Shown here: positions 1-7,087 of the stretch, piece after piece
Layout: every line of letters begins with the position of its first letter
Numbering within the stretch: position 1 is the stretch's first letter
Source: Selenomonadaceae bacterium
Lineage (GTDB): Bacteria; Bacillota; Negativicutes; Selenomonadales; Selenomonadaceae
Assembly: GCA_017475745.1 (NCBI GenBank)
Contig: JAFVEZ010000051.1
Coordinates: forward strand, 1-49,840
Direction: 5' to 3'
Length of the DNA stretch: 49,840 nt
Translations under genes and position numbers: made by a program
The notes under the pieces: model-generated
The model's input: the letters and a program-made list of their open reading frames with translations, nothing else
Database searches by the model: none
Told to the model about the DNA's origin: nothing

Positions 1-1122
1 ACCGTCGATGAAGAATCCGCCGCAAATCTTGTAAGGGTCTCTGAGGAGATTGTTGTAGACGCTCACAGATGTCGAAGAGGCGGCGCACTTGATAGCAACC
101 GGCACTCTGAAGCCGAAGGCGGCATTCATACTCAAGTGCATCTTCTGTACTGACTCTTCAATGGAGTAAAGACCTTGGTGGTTAGGCGGTGAGCTAAGAG
201 TAGCTTTTGGGACGCCGCGTATCGCTTGGATATGTTCGGCAACTTTTTCGGATTGAAGTAAACCACCATCACCTGGCTTGGCACCCTGCCCGATCTTGAT
301 GAGTATACCTGCAGGGTCGGTCTTCATGTGAGGCATTGCCTTAATGATCCTGTTCCAGCCGAAGTGACCGCTGGCAATCTGAATGATGAAGTACTTGAGG
401 TAGTCGCTCTGCAAGAGTTTGACAGGCATTCCGCCTTCACCGCTGCTCATTCTGATTGGTATATTACACTTTTCGTTAAGGTACCCAACGGCGAGTGCAA
501 CGGCTTCCCAAGCTCTTGTCGAGAGGGCACCAATCGACATATCACTGAAAACAAGCGGATATATCCAGCGGACGGGTGGGGTCTTGGTCTTCTGAATGAG
601 TTTGCCGTCAATGATCTCGAAGGGAAGTTCCTTCGGTGAGAGGACTCTGCCAAATGGTGAGCGAATGTCGAAAGTGTGTCGAACTGAGTCGAGTGAAGGG
701 TCAGTCATCTGAGATATTCGACCAACGACAATGTGATCAAGTGTCCTTTGAGCGTTGAGGTTAGTCCTGCCACCGCGCTTGATTGGTCCATTGTCTCTGC
801 TGAGTAACGCCTTGCGTGAATCGGGATTTCTGACGGGTTTAATCGCATTGTTCGGGCAGACCTTTTCACACATACCGCAGCCGCGACAAAAGTCCTTGAG
901 GCTTGCAACCTGCTTTATGACGGGTCTGGCAATATGTTTGTGAATCGGCTTTGGTTGATTCTCCTCACTGACAGTAATCGACTGCGCCTGGACTGCAACT
1001 TTGATAGCCTTGAATGAACAGCTTGCGACGCAGCTTCCGCACATTGTACATCTTTCAGCATGATATTCAATCTTCCAAGGCAGGTCATTGACGCCTACAT
1101 CTTGTGTTCTTACCTGTTCCAT
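1..1122 (-). CDS. Glutamate synthase, FMN-binding domain protein with two N-terminal 4Fe-4S clusters (partial)
   Basis: Central FMN/3Fe-4S catalytic subunit of a split, archaeal-type glutamate synthase, which uses ammonia and 2-oxoglutarate to make glutamate. The start ATG is at 1122, preceded by AAGGAG. The 3' end runs off the window, so about 374 residues are visible. Residues 25-35 (C25, C28, C31, C35) and 79-89 (C79, C82, C85, C89) form two ferredoxin-type 4Fe-4S motifs. From about residue 190 the FMN-binding TIM barrel follows, with SSGEGGM and IKIGQGAKPGDGG. The glutaminase subunit lies directly upstream on the same strand, so the two are probably co-transcribed. The missing C-terminal part should carry the 3Fe-4S cysteines. 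Family assignment is firm; the electron donor is not shown. Confidence 0.9.
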   Translation of the reverse strand, partial: MEQVRTQDVGVNDLPWKIEYHAERCTMCGSCVASCSFKAIKVAVQAQSITVSEENQPKPIHKHIARPVIKQVASLKDFCRGCGMCEKVCPNNAIKPVRNPDSRKALLSRDNGPIKRGGRTNLNAQRTLDHIVVGRISQMTDPSLDSVRHTFDIRSPFGRVLSPKELPFEIIDGKLIQKTKTPPVRWIYPLVFSDMSIGALSTRAWEAVALAVGYLNEKCNIPIRMSSGEGGMPVKLLQSDYLKYFIIQIASGHFGWNRIIKAMPHMKTDPAGILIKIGQGAKPGDGGLLQSEKVAEHIQAIRGVPKATLSSPPNHQGLYSIEESVQKMHLSMNAAFGFRVPVAIKCAASSTSVSVYNNLLRDPYKICGGFFIDG

Positions 1123-1129
1123 CTAATCA

Positions 1130-1167
1130 CTCCTTGACTTGCTCCTTGCCCCTTGACCCTTGCTCCT
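1130..1167 (-). repeat. Single-arm copy of a CAAGGNN heptad repeat
   Basis: Read on the minus strand this is a run of heptamers of the form CAAGGGT, CAAGGGG, CAAGGAG, CAAGT, CAAGGAG. The last unit supplies the Shine-Dalgarno of the downstream glutamate synthase gene. The same heptads recur at 2811-2884 and 3839-3922, where they form inverted pairs. This copy has one arm only. Confidence 0.7.
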
Positions 1168-1168
1168 A

Positions 1169-2275
1169 TCACTGCTTCCATCTCGACACCTCCAAGTTGT
1201 TGTCGATGACGACGACTTCGCGCTCATTAGGATAAATATCCTTCGTGGCGTCGCGGTCAGGCATAATCTCATTGAGTCCGCAGACCTCCGAGGAGATGGC
1301 AACCATATTGTCAGTGCTGCCGACGACGACAGGGCGGAGCTTCTTGGAATCGCAGCAAGTCATCATCTGCCCGTCAGGCAACACACTAATGACGGTATTA
1401 GGTCCATTGATTTCGAGGTGAGCCAGTGACTGACGAATCGCGGTTAATACCGAGTTGTCAGGTCGTTCGGCAATCTCCTCAAATGGCAGCGGTGTAATGA
1501 CGTGCTTGTAGTAAGGCAGCGGCCACTTGAGCTCGTGATGTACATAGTGGAGAGTATAGAGGAAGCACTGAGAATCCGACTCAAAACCAATATATCCGTG
1601 ATGAAGAGTCTTCTGGAACTCCTTGTTCTTAGTGTAGAAGGTGTTCTCACCGTTGGCGCAGAGAGTGTAGCCTTGAAGGAAGAACGGGTGAGCGGCGTAG
1701 CGGACAATCTCGTAATTGGTATTCTGACGGCACTGGGCGACAATGGACTTTGCCGATAATATTCCGCTGTCGTCCCAAAGTCGGAAGTAAGTGGCAATGT
1801 CCGCCGGATCGCCAATCTCCTTGAGAGTCAGCACGTCCGGCCAGAATGAGTAGACATACCCTTCGCCGCTCTCCTCAAGAAGTTTCCTCAATTCAATTCG
1901 AGTATCAAGTAAAAGATTTTCACGCGCCTCATCGCCCATCTTCTCAACATCATCGGGATAGTTGTAATTGCGGAAGATGTAGTACGGCATTGCCTTGATG
2001 TCTAAACCCTTCTGCCTGTTTGGAATTGGCAGCCACTCAGCAAGCGGCGTGAACTTGTGAGCATACATATAGTCGGCGACCATCTGCGCTCCATTCTGAG
2101 TGCACGCCATTGAAAGAAGAGGCTTGTCCTTGTAAGTTGAAAAGATTCCGTATAAATCCTGCATAACCATTGCAAATCCTGAGTTGTCGTGACCTTCCTG
2201 CTGTGGCAGCATGAGTTTAAGCGCGATTGAAGGTAAGATTGGCACCTTGCTTTTGATTGATCCTATCCTGCACAT
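1169..2275 (-). CDS. Glutamate synthase glutaminase (class II amidotransferase) subunit
   Basis: Class II (Ntn-type) glutamine amidotransferase that releases ammonia from glutamine for the partner FMN subunit. At 368 residues it matches the stand-alone glutaminase subunit of split glutamate synthases. The protein begins MCRIG, so Cys2 would be the N-terminal nucleophile after removal of Met1. GHDNSGFAM near residue 28 fits the conserved substrate region. The start is at 2275 with GGAGG just upstream. A consensus promoter and a palindrome lie 40-95 bp upstream. The FMN subunit follows after 46 bp. The role is secure from motif plus neighbour; the gene name varies between organisms, so I give none. 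Confidence 0.88.
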   Translation of the reverse strand: MCRIGSIKSKVPILPSIALKLMLPQQEGHDNSGFAMVMQDLYGIFSTYKDKPLLSMACTQNGAQMVADYMYAHKFTPLAEWLPIPNRQKGLDIKAMPYYIFRNYNYPDDVEKMGDEARENLLLDTRIELRKLLEESGEGYVYSFWPDVLTLKEIGDPADIATYFRLWDDSGILSAKSIVAQCRQNTNYEIVRYAAHPFFLQGYTLCANGENTFYTKNKEFQKTLHHGYIGFESDSQCFLYTLHYVHHELKWPLPYYKHVITPLPFEEIAERPDNSVLTAIRQSLAHLEINGPNTVISVLPDGQMMTCCDSKKLRPVVVGSTDNMVAISSEVCGLNEIMPDRDATKDIYPNEREVVVIDNNLEVSRWKQ

Positions 2276-2316
2276 ACGCTTTACCTCCTATGAATATTTA
2301 GTATAACAAACAAATA

Positions 2317-2369
2317 AGCTATAACAATAATGTTATAGCTATAATAATCCAAAAGTTATACCTTGTCAA
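2317..2369 (-). promoter_or_regulatory. Promoter with overlapping palindromic operator for the glutamate synthase genes
   Basis: On the minus strand, TTGACA (2364-2369) and TATTAT (2341-2346) are separated by 17 bp. A perfect palindrome with 10-bp arms, AGCTATAACA and TGTTATAGCT around a 4-nt spacer (2317-2340), directly abuts the -10 box and covers the expected start site. A further GTATAAC half-site lies in the spacer and a GTTATAC half-site lies downstream. This looks like a repressor or activator operator; the regulator is unknown. Confidence 0.75.
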
Positions 2370-2400
2370 CAATTCAACGCAGGTATTATGTATTCATTTG

Positions 2401-2784
2401 TTATTTAGTGCTCTCTTTAACAGCTATTGCCTCAATCTCACAGAGCGCGCCTGCCGGTAAATCTTTGACCGCAACGCAGCTACGTGCCGGCTTGGAGACG
2501 AAATACTTCTCGTAGACGGCATTGAACTTGTTAAAGTCAGCAATATCCGACAAGTAGCAAGTGGTTTTGACAACCGCTTTCATATTCATATAACAAGAAT
2601 GAAGAATCGCTTCAATGTTCTTGCAGCACTGCTCGGCTTGACCTTCAATGTCAGCCACAACAATTCTTCCGGCATTTGGTTCAATAGCAATCTGCCCTGA
2701 CAAGTACATCACGCCATTGACTTCAATCGCCTGGCTGTAGGGTCCCAATGTAGCCGGTGCCTTGTCCGTGTAAATCCTATTCAT
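2401..2784 (-). CDS. ridA: RidA family enamine/imine deaminase
   Basis: RidA (YjgF/UK114) proteins hydrolyse reactive 2-aminoacrylate and other enamine/imine intermediates released by PLP enzymes. The 127-residue length is typical. Diagnostic stretches are GPYSQAI near residue 14, LSGQIA near 29 and the C-terminal PARSCVAV followed by AGALCEIEAIAV, which contains the conserved arginine and glutamate of the active site. GGAG lies 12 nt upstream of the ATG, slightly far. The gene sits between the glutamate synthase pair and hpf, all on the minus strand. A heptad palindrome separates it from hpf, so it may not be in one transcript with that gene. Confidence 0.93.
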   Translation of the reverse strand: MNRIYTDKAPATLGPYSQAIEVNGVMYLSGQIAIEPNAGRIVVADIEGQAEQCCKNIEAILHSCYMNMKAVVKTTCYLSDIADFNKFNAVYEKYFVSKPARSCVAVKDLPAGALCEIEAIAVKESTK

Positions 2785-2810
2785 CTAAAACGCAAACTCC
2801 TTTTACTAGG

Positions 2811-2884
2811 ATCAAGGGTCTAGGGGCAAGGAGCAAGTAATCTCTTCGCTAGTTCACTTGACCCTTGCCCTTTTGCCCTTGAAC
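2811..2884. repeat. Heptad-repeat imperfect palindrome (REP-like), copy B
   Basis: The left arm (2811-2838) reads as CAAGGGT, CTAGGGG, CAAGGAG, CAAGT. The right arm (2855-2884) is the same type of sequence inverted. The arms can fold into a long imperfect hairpin with a loop of about 16 nt. It fills the gap between ridA and hpf. No transposase or terminal duplication is evident. Confidence 0.75.
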
Positions 2885-2888
2885 CTAA

Positions 2889-3437
2889 TTACTTTCCTGA
2901 TTCGAGGAGACCATAGGCTCCGTCATTTCTCTTGTATACGACGCAAATCTCTTCAGTCTCAGCATCGCGGAAGACAAAGAAGTTGTGATTAAGCAGATTC
3001 ATCTGCATAATCGCTTCTTGAACGTCCATCGGCTTGACAGAAAATCTCTTGGTCTTCACGACAGGATATTCTTCACTTTCATCTGACTGTTCGGCGTGGA
3101 ACTTAGATTCTTCAATGACTTCTGATTTAAAGCCGCCGCCGCGGAAACGCTTCGCCAGCTTAGTCTTCTGCTTGTGGATTTGACGCTCGAGCTTCTCAAC
3201 GACAAGATCAATGGAAGTATACATATCCGTTGTTGACTCTTCGCCTCTCAGAAGGACACCATTTGGCACCTCAACTGTGACTTCAACGACGTGCTGACCT
3301 TTGGTAACCGTCAACAGAACGTTGATACCTTCAACCTTTTCAAAGTACTTTGTGACTTTGCCGACACGTTTTTCAACATACTCGCGAAGTGGCGGCGTGA
3401 TTTCAATATTTTTTCCTCTTATGGTAAATTCAGCCAT
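2889..3437 (-). CDS. hpf: Ribosome hibernation promoting factor, long form
   Basis: Long-form HPF binds the 30S subunit and dimerises ribosomes into 100S particles in stationary phase. I place the start at 3437 (MAEFTIRGKNIEI), which has GGAGGGA at 8-nt spacing. An in-frame ATG at 3545 would add 36 non-conserved residues. The product is 182 aa: N-terminal S30AE domain (about residues 1-100), a basic linker with KLAKRFRGGGFK, then the C-terminal dimerisation domain with KRFSVKPMDVQEAI and HNFFVFRD. It follows zapA on the same strand. No separate promoter stands out. Confidence 0.93.
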   Translation of the reverse strand: MAEFTIRGKNIEITPPLREYVEKRVGKVTKYFEKVEGINVLLTVTKGQHVVEVTVEVPNGVLLRGEESTTDMYTSIDLVVEKLERQIHKQKTKLAKRFRGGGFKSEVIEESKFHAEQSDESEEYPVVKTKRFSVKPMDVQEAIMQMNLLNHNFFVFRDAETEEICVVYKRNDGAYGLLESGK

Positions 3438-3551
3438 ACAAAGTCCCTCCAATCTGTTTATGCTCTTTGATTGGAATACACGACCAACCAAAGAATACAG
3501 AATTATTTTCTGATTCTTGATTCTTAATTCTGCATACTTAATCAAAATCCT

Positions 3552-3821
3552 TTATTTATTTTCGTCCAAAAGCTCTAAAAATTCATCATAATCTCTTTTG
3601 AGTTGATAATAATCTTCGGCGATTTTAAGTGCAGTAAGGACAGCAATGCGGCTCCCCGCAAAGCTTCTGGTATTTTGTGCAATCATCTTCATATTGCTGT
3701 CAACCATATTGACGATTTTTTTCAGACTTTCTCTGTCGTCCGTTCGCAGACGGTACACTTCACCAAAGATTTCAACCTCCACGCGCTCAGAACCGCCGGC
3801 TGTGCTACTTCCTTCACCCAC
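3552..3821 (-). CDS. zapA: Cell division protein ZapA
   Basis: ZapA is a small cytoplasmic protein that bundles FtsZ filaments at the division ring. This 89-residue protein has the family pattern: a short N-terminal strand region (EVEIFGEVYRLRT), then a helix with VDSNM, and a long C-terminal coiled-coil helix ending in YYQLKRDYDEFLELL. The start is GTG at 3821, with AGGAGG 9 nt upstream. The gene is first in a minus-strand run with hpf. A heptad palindrome lies immediately upstream and overlaps the region where its leader should be. Confidence 0.85.
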   Translation of the reverse strand: MGEGSSTAGGSERVEVEIFGEVYRLRTDDRESLKKIVNMVDSNMKMIAQNTRSFAGSRIAVLTALKIAEDYYQLKRDYDEFLELLDENK

Positions 3822-3838
3822 AGTCTCACTCCTCCTTT

Positions 3839-3922
3839 AGGGGCAAGGGTCTAGGGTCAAGGGACAAGTGACTTTCTCCGCAACTTTACTTGCCCCTTGC
3901 TCCTTGTCCCTATTCTGCCCTT
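3839..3922. repeat. Heptad-repeat imperfect palindrome (REP-like), copy C
   Basis: The left arm (3839-3872) contains CAAGGGT, CTAGGGT, CAAGGGA, CAAGT. The right arm (3888-3922) is the inverted counterpart with GGGACAAGGAG and CAAGGGGCAAGT on the minus strand. It closely matches copy B in layout. It lies between zapA and the divergent permease-kinase gene. The rest of this 262-bp gap (3923-4083) is AT-rich and holds a ribosome-binding site, AAAAGGAGAT, for the kinase gene. Confidence 0.75.
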
Positions 3923-4083
3923 AATATTCTCTATTTACTCTCAATTCCCTGCTTTAATTTGCTACACATTGCAGGAAATATATTTTTGCCATAGAATATT
4001 AACTTAACTATCAATTTTATGTAATTTTTGCGCTCTTTTCTCAGCAACAATCAAATCAGTGATAAAAGGAGATTTTTTTCTCG

Positions 4084-7005
4084 ATGGATACGGAAGAAAA
4101 TAAAACAGATCAAGATAATACAAAGTTGAAGTCTTATTTATCCCCCATCAATGTTTGGGCGCTGTCGTTCGGCTGTGCGGTCGGCTGGGGTGCCTTTGTT
4201 ATGCCTGGCACGACTTTCCTGCCCATTGGAGGTCCTCTCGGCACTGCACTTGGAATGACCATCGGCGGACTCATTATGCTGGTGATTGGCTTCAACTATC
4301 ATTATATGATGAATCGCTATCCCGACGCCGGCGGTACTTATACTTATTCCAAGCGGGTTTTTGGATACGATCACGGCTTTATGAGTGCCTGGTTTTTGAT
4401 TTTGGTTTATATTGCAATCACTTGGGCGAATGCTACGGCACTTCCTCTTATCTTCCGAAACCTTCTTGGCGATTTCTTCCAAGTCGGTTTTCACTATCAG
4501 ATTGCAGGCTATGATGTCTGGTTTGGTGAAGCTCTTTTATCGCTTGCTTCGTTGTGGATTTTTGGATTTATCTGTATTCGCGGTGGAAAGATCGCTGCCC
4601 GTATTCAGACCGTTGCGGCGCTGGTTCTCTTAGGCGGTGTTATCATTGGCTTGGTCGCGGTTTTCTCTGAGCATGGTTTCAACATATTAGACTTTGAGCC
4701 ACCATTTAATCCAAATGTTACGCCCGTCACGGCGGTTTTTGGTATCGTCGTCTTGGCGCCTTGGGCTTTTGCAGGTTTTGAGTCCGTTTCTCAATCGACA
4801 GAGGGTTTCAAATTCTCAACGAAGAATACTTTTGCCATTTTGGCACTTGCGATTGCAGCGAGTGCCTTTGCTTATGTAGCCCTTTCGATAATCGCTATTG
4901 CTTCCATACCAAAGGTATATTGGAGTTGGCTTGAGTATATCAATGACTTGGGCAATCTGTCGGGGTTGTCTGCTCTTCCGACTTTCTTCACGATTGATAT
5001 GGTGATGGGCAACACCGGCTTGATTATCCTTGCCATAACGGTTGTCGCTGCCGTCATCACGGGACTTGTCGGCAACTACATCGCTGCAAGCCGTCTGATC
5101 TACGCCTTGACGAGAGATGACCTTCTCCCGAATTGGTTCGGCAAGCTCAACAAATACAGAACGCCGAAGAATGCAATCATCTTCATCATGCTGTTGAGTC
5201 TGCCTATACCTTTTCTTGGAAGAACAGCTATCAGTTGGATCATCGACGTGAACACAATCGGCGCAACTATTGATTATGCTTATACTTCGATAGTTGCATT
5301 TGTAATGGCGAGAAAAGCCGGCTATCGGCTGGGACAAATTACAGGCGCATTCGGCTGTCTCATTTCTGTGATCTTCTTTCTGTATTTTATGGTGCCGAGT
5401 TTCTGGATGGTCAGCGCTATGTCGACCGAATCTTATATGATTCTCATTGGTTGGAGTATGCTTGGCTTCGTCTTCTTCCGATATATCTTTCAAAGAGATA
5501 CACATAATCGATTTGGCAAGTCTACAGTAGTGTGGATAGCCCTTCTCTTTTTGATATTCTTCACCTCAACATTGTGGCTGCGCCAAGCAAGTCACGAAAC
5601 GACACAAGATGTCTTGCAGGGTCTCAATGATTATTATGTTGACGAGCTGAACGACCACGGCATCTTACCAAGCAGAACGGAGAAAGAAAACTCAGCGTAT
5701 TATCTTGATCATCAAATGGAATATGTAAATGTAACTTTACGGAATTACAACTTACTGCAAATTGTCATTATAGTAATTTCGCTCTTCATAATGTTTAACA
5801 TCTACAATATGATGATGAAGCGCGAAAAGGAGATGGAAGTACAGAAGGTTGAAGCGGAGCAAAGCAGCAAGGCGAAGAGTACTTTCCTATCGAATATGAG
5901 TCACGACATCAGGACGCCAATGAATGCGATAATCGGCTATACTAATCTCATCAAGAAGGAAGAAGGTATTCCACCCAAGGCAACGGAATACTTGGACAAG
6001 ATTGAAGCCAGCAACAAGCACCTACTTGCGCTCATCAACGACATCTTGGATATGAGCAGAATTGAAAGCGGCAAGATGGAACTTGATCCTATTCCTTCTG
6101 ACATAGTGAAGACAATGAATGAAGTCCGTGACCTCTTTGCAACGCAGATGATAACCAAGAGCATTGACTATACTGTGAGGGCTGACGATGTTACGAACAA
6201 GTGGGTTGTTTGTGATACGCCGCGCTTCAATCGTGTCCTTTTGAATCTCATTAGCAACGCCTACAAATTCACACCTGAAGGCGGCAAAGTCACCGTCACA
6301 TTGAAGCAAGTTGACTCGACCGAAGATACAGGTTCTTATGAATTGAGAGTCAAAGATACAGGTATAGGAATGGCACCGGAGTTTGCCAAGAGGGTCTTTG
6401 AAGCGTATTCACGTGATAGATCTGTCAATGCTATTCAAGGCACAGGACTTGGAATGGCGATAACTAAAAGTATTGTTGAGCTGATGGGCGGCACCATTGA
6501 GGTTGAGAGCGAGAAGGGCAAAGGTACTGAGTTCATAGTCAGTATTGACTTCCCGCTGGTTAAGGATATACCTGAAGAGAAAGTTGAGCAAGCCGGCGAT
6601 AGCGTGAAACCCGCTCTGGACTTCAGCAAGATGAAGCTGCTGTTGGTTGAAGACAATATGGTCAACCGTGAGATTGCTTCGCTGATTCTGACAGAGTTTG
6701 GATTCAAACTCGACACCGCTGAGAATGGCAAAGAAGCGGTTGAGAAGGTTACAAGCTCTAAACCTGGTGAGTATCAAGCTGTTTTAATGGATATTCAAAT
6801 GCCAGTGATGAACGGCTACGATGCAGCAAGAGCAATAAGACAGCTTGACAATTCAGAGTTGGCGAATATACCAATCATTGCAATGACGGCAAATGCTTTC
6901 ACTGAGGACATTCAAGCCGCCAAAGAAGCCGGAATGAACAGTCACATTGCCAAACCTATCGAGATACCGAAGATGATAGAAACCTTAACAGAGGTGCTCA
7001 AGTAG
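4084..7005 (+). CDS. Amino-acid permease fused to hybrid sensor histidine kinase
   Basis: A 973-residue membrane protein. Residues about 20-500 are an APC-superfamily permease, with the GCAVGWGAFVMPG helix-1 signature and about 12 hydrophobic segments. A hydrophilic loop (about 502-555) and one more membrane helix (about 556-578) lead into a short coiled coil. A HisKA domain follows with SHDIRTPMNAI (phospho-acceptor His607), then HATPase_c with the N box (N725), DTGIGM and GTGLGM. A C-terminal receiver has VEDNMVNRE and acceptor Asp903 in VLMDIQMP. This suggests transport or binding of an amino acid coupled to phosphorelay, like SLC5-kinase fusions such as CbrA but with an APC module. No DNA-binding partner or phosphotransfer protein lies beside it. 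The substrate is unknown. Confidence 0.9.
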   Translation: MDTEENKTDQDNTKLKSYLSPINVWALSFGCAVGWGAFVMPGTTFLPIGGPLGTALGMTIGGLIMLVIGFNYHYMMNRYPDAGGTYTYSKRVFGYDHGFMSAWFLILVYIAITWANATALPLIFRNLLGDFFQVGFHYQIAGYDVWFGEALLSLASLWIFGFICIRGGKIAARIQTVAALVLLGGVIIGLVAVFSEHGFNILDFEPPFNPNVTPVTAVFGIVVLAPWAFAGFESVSQSTEGFKFSTKNTFAILALAIAASAFAYVALSIIAIASIPKVYWSWLEYINDLGNLSGLSALPTFFTIDMVMGNTGLIILAITVVAAVITGLVGNYIAASRLIYALTRDDLLPNWFGKLNKYRTPKNAIIFIMLLSLPIPFLGRTAISWIIDVNTIGATIDYAYTSIVAFVMARKAGYRLGQITGAFGCLISVIFFLYFMVPSFWMVSAMSTESYMILIGWSMLGFVFFRYIFQRDTHNRFGKSTVVWIALLFLIFFTSTLWLRQASHETTQDVLQGLNDYYVDELNDHGILPSRTEKENSAYYLDHQMEYVNVTLRNYNLLQIVIIVISLFIMFNIYNMMMKREKEMEVQKVEAEQSSKAKSTFLSNMSHDIRTPMNAIIGYTNLIKKEEGIPPKATEYLDKIEASNKHLLALINDILDMSRIESGKMELDPIPSDIVKTMNEVRDLFATQMITKSIDYTVRADDVTNKWVVCDTPRFNRVLLNLISNAYKFTPEGGKVTVTLKQVDSTEDTGSYELRVKDTGIGMAPEFAKRVFEAYSRDRSVNAIQGTGLGMAITKSIVELMGGTIEVESEKGKGTEFIVSIDFPLVKDIPEEKVEQAGDSVKPALDFSKMKLLLVEDNMVNREIASLILTEFGFKLDTAENGKEAVEKVTSSKPGEYQAVLMDIQMPVMNGYDAARAIRQLDNSELANIPIIAMTANAFTEDIQAAKEAGMNSHIAKPIEIPKMIETLTEVLK

Positions 7006-7087
7006 TTTCTAAGGTGGAATCATTTTAATTACAGCTTGCTTATGAATAATAATTTTAATATAGCACATCGGGGGTGAAGGTGCAATC

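Noticed and set aside
328..908. Open frames on both strands inside 1-1122
   Set aside because: They are frames opposite or shifted from the glutamate synthase gene, which shows clear ferredoxin and FMN motifs.
4816..5505. A 229-codon minus-strand frame within the permease part of the kinase fusion
   Set aside because: Cys/His-rich, no family resemblance and no ribosome site; it mirrors the codon pattern of the membrane helices on the other strand.
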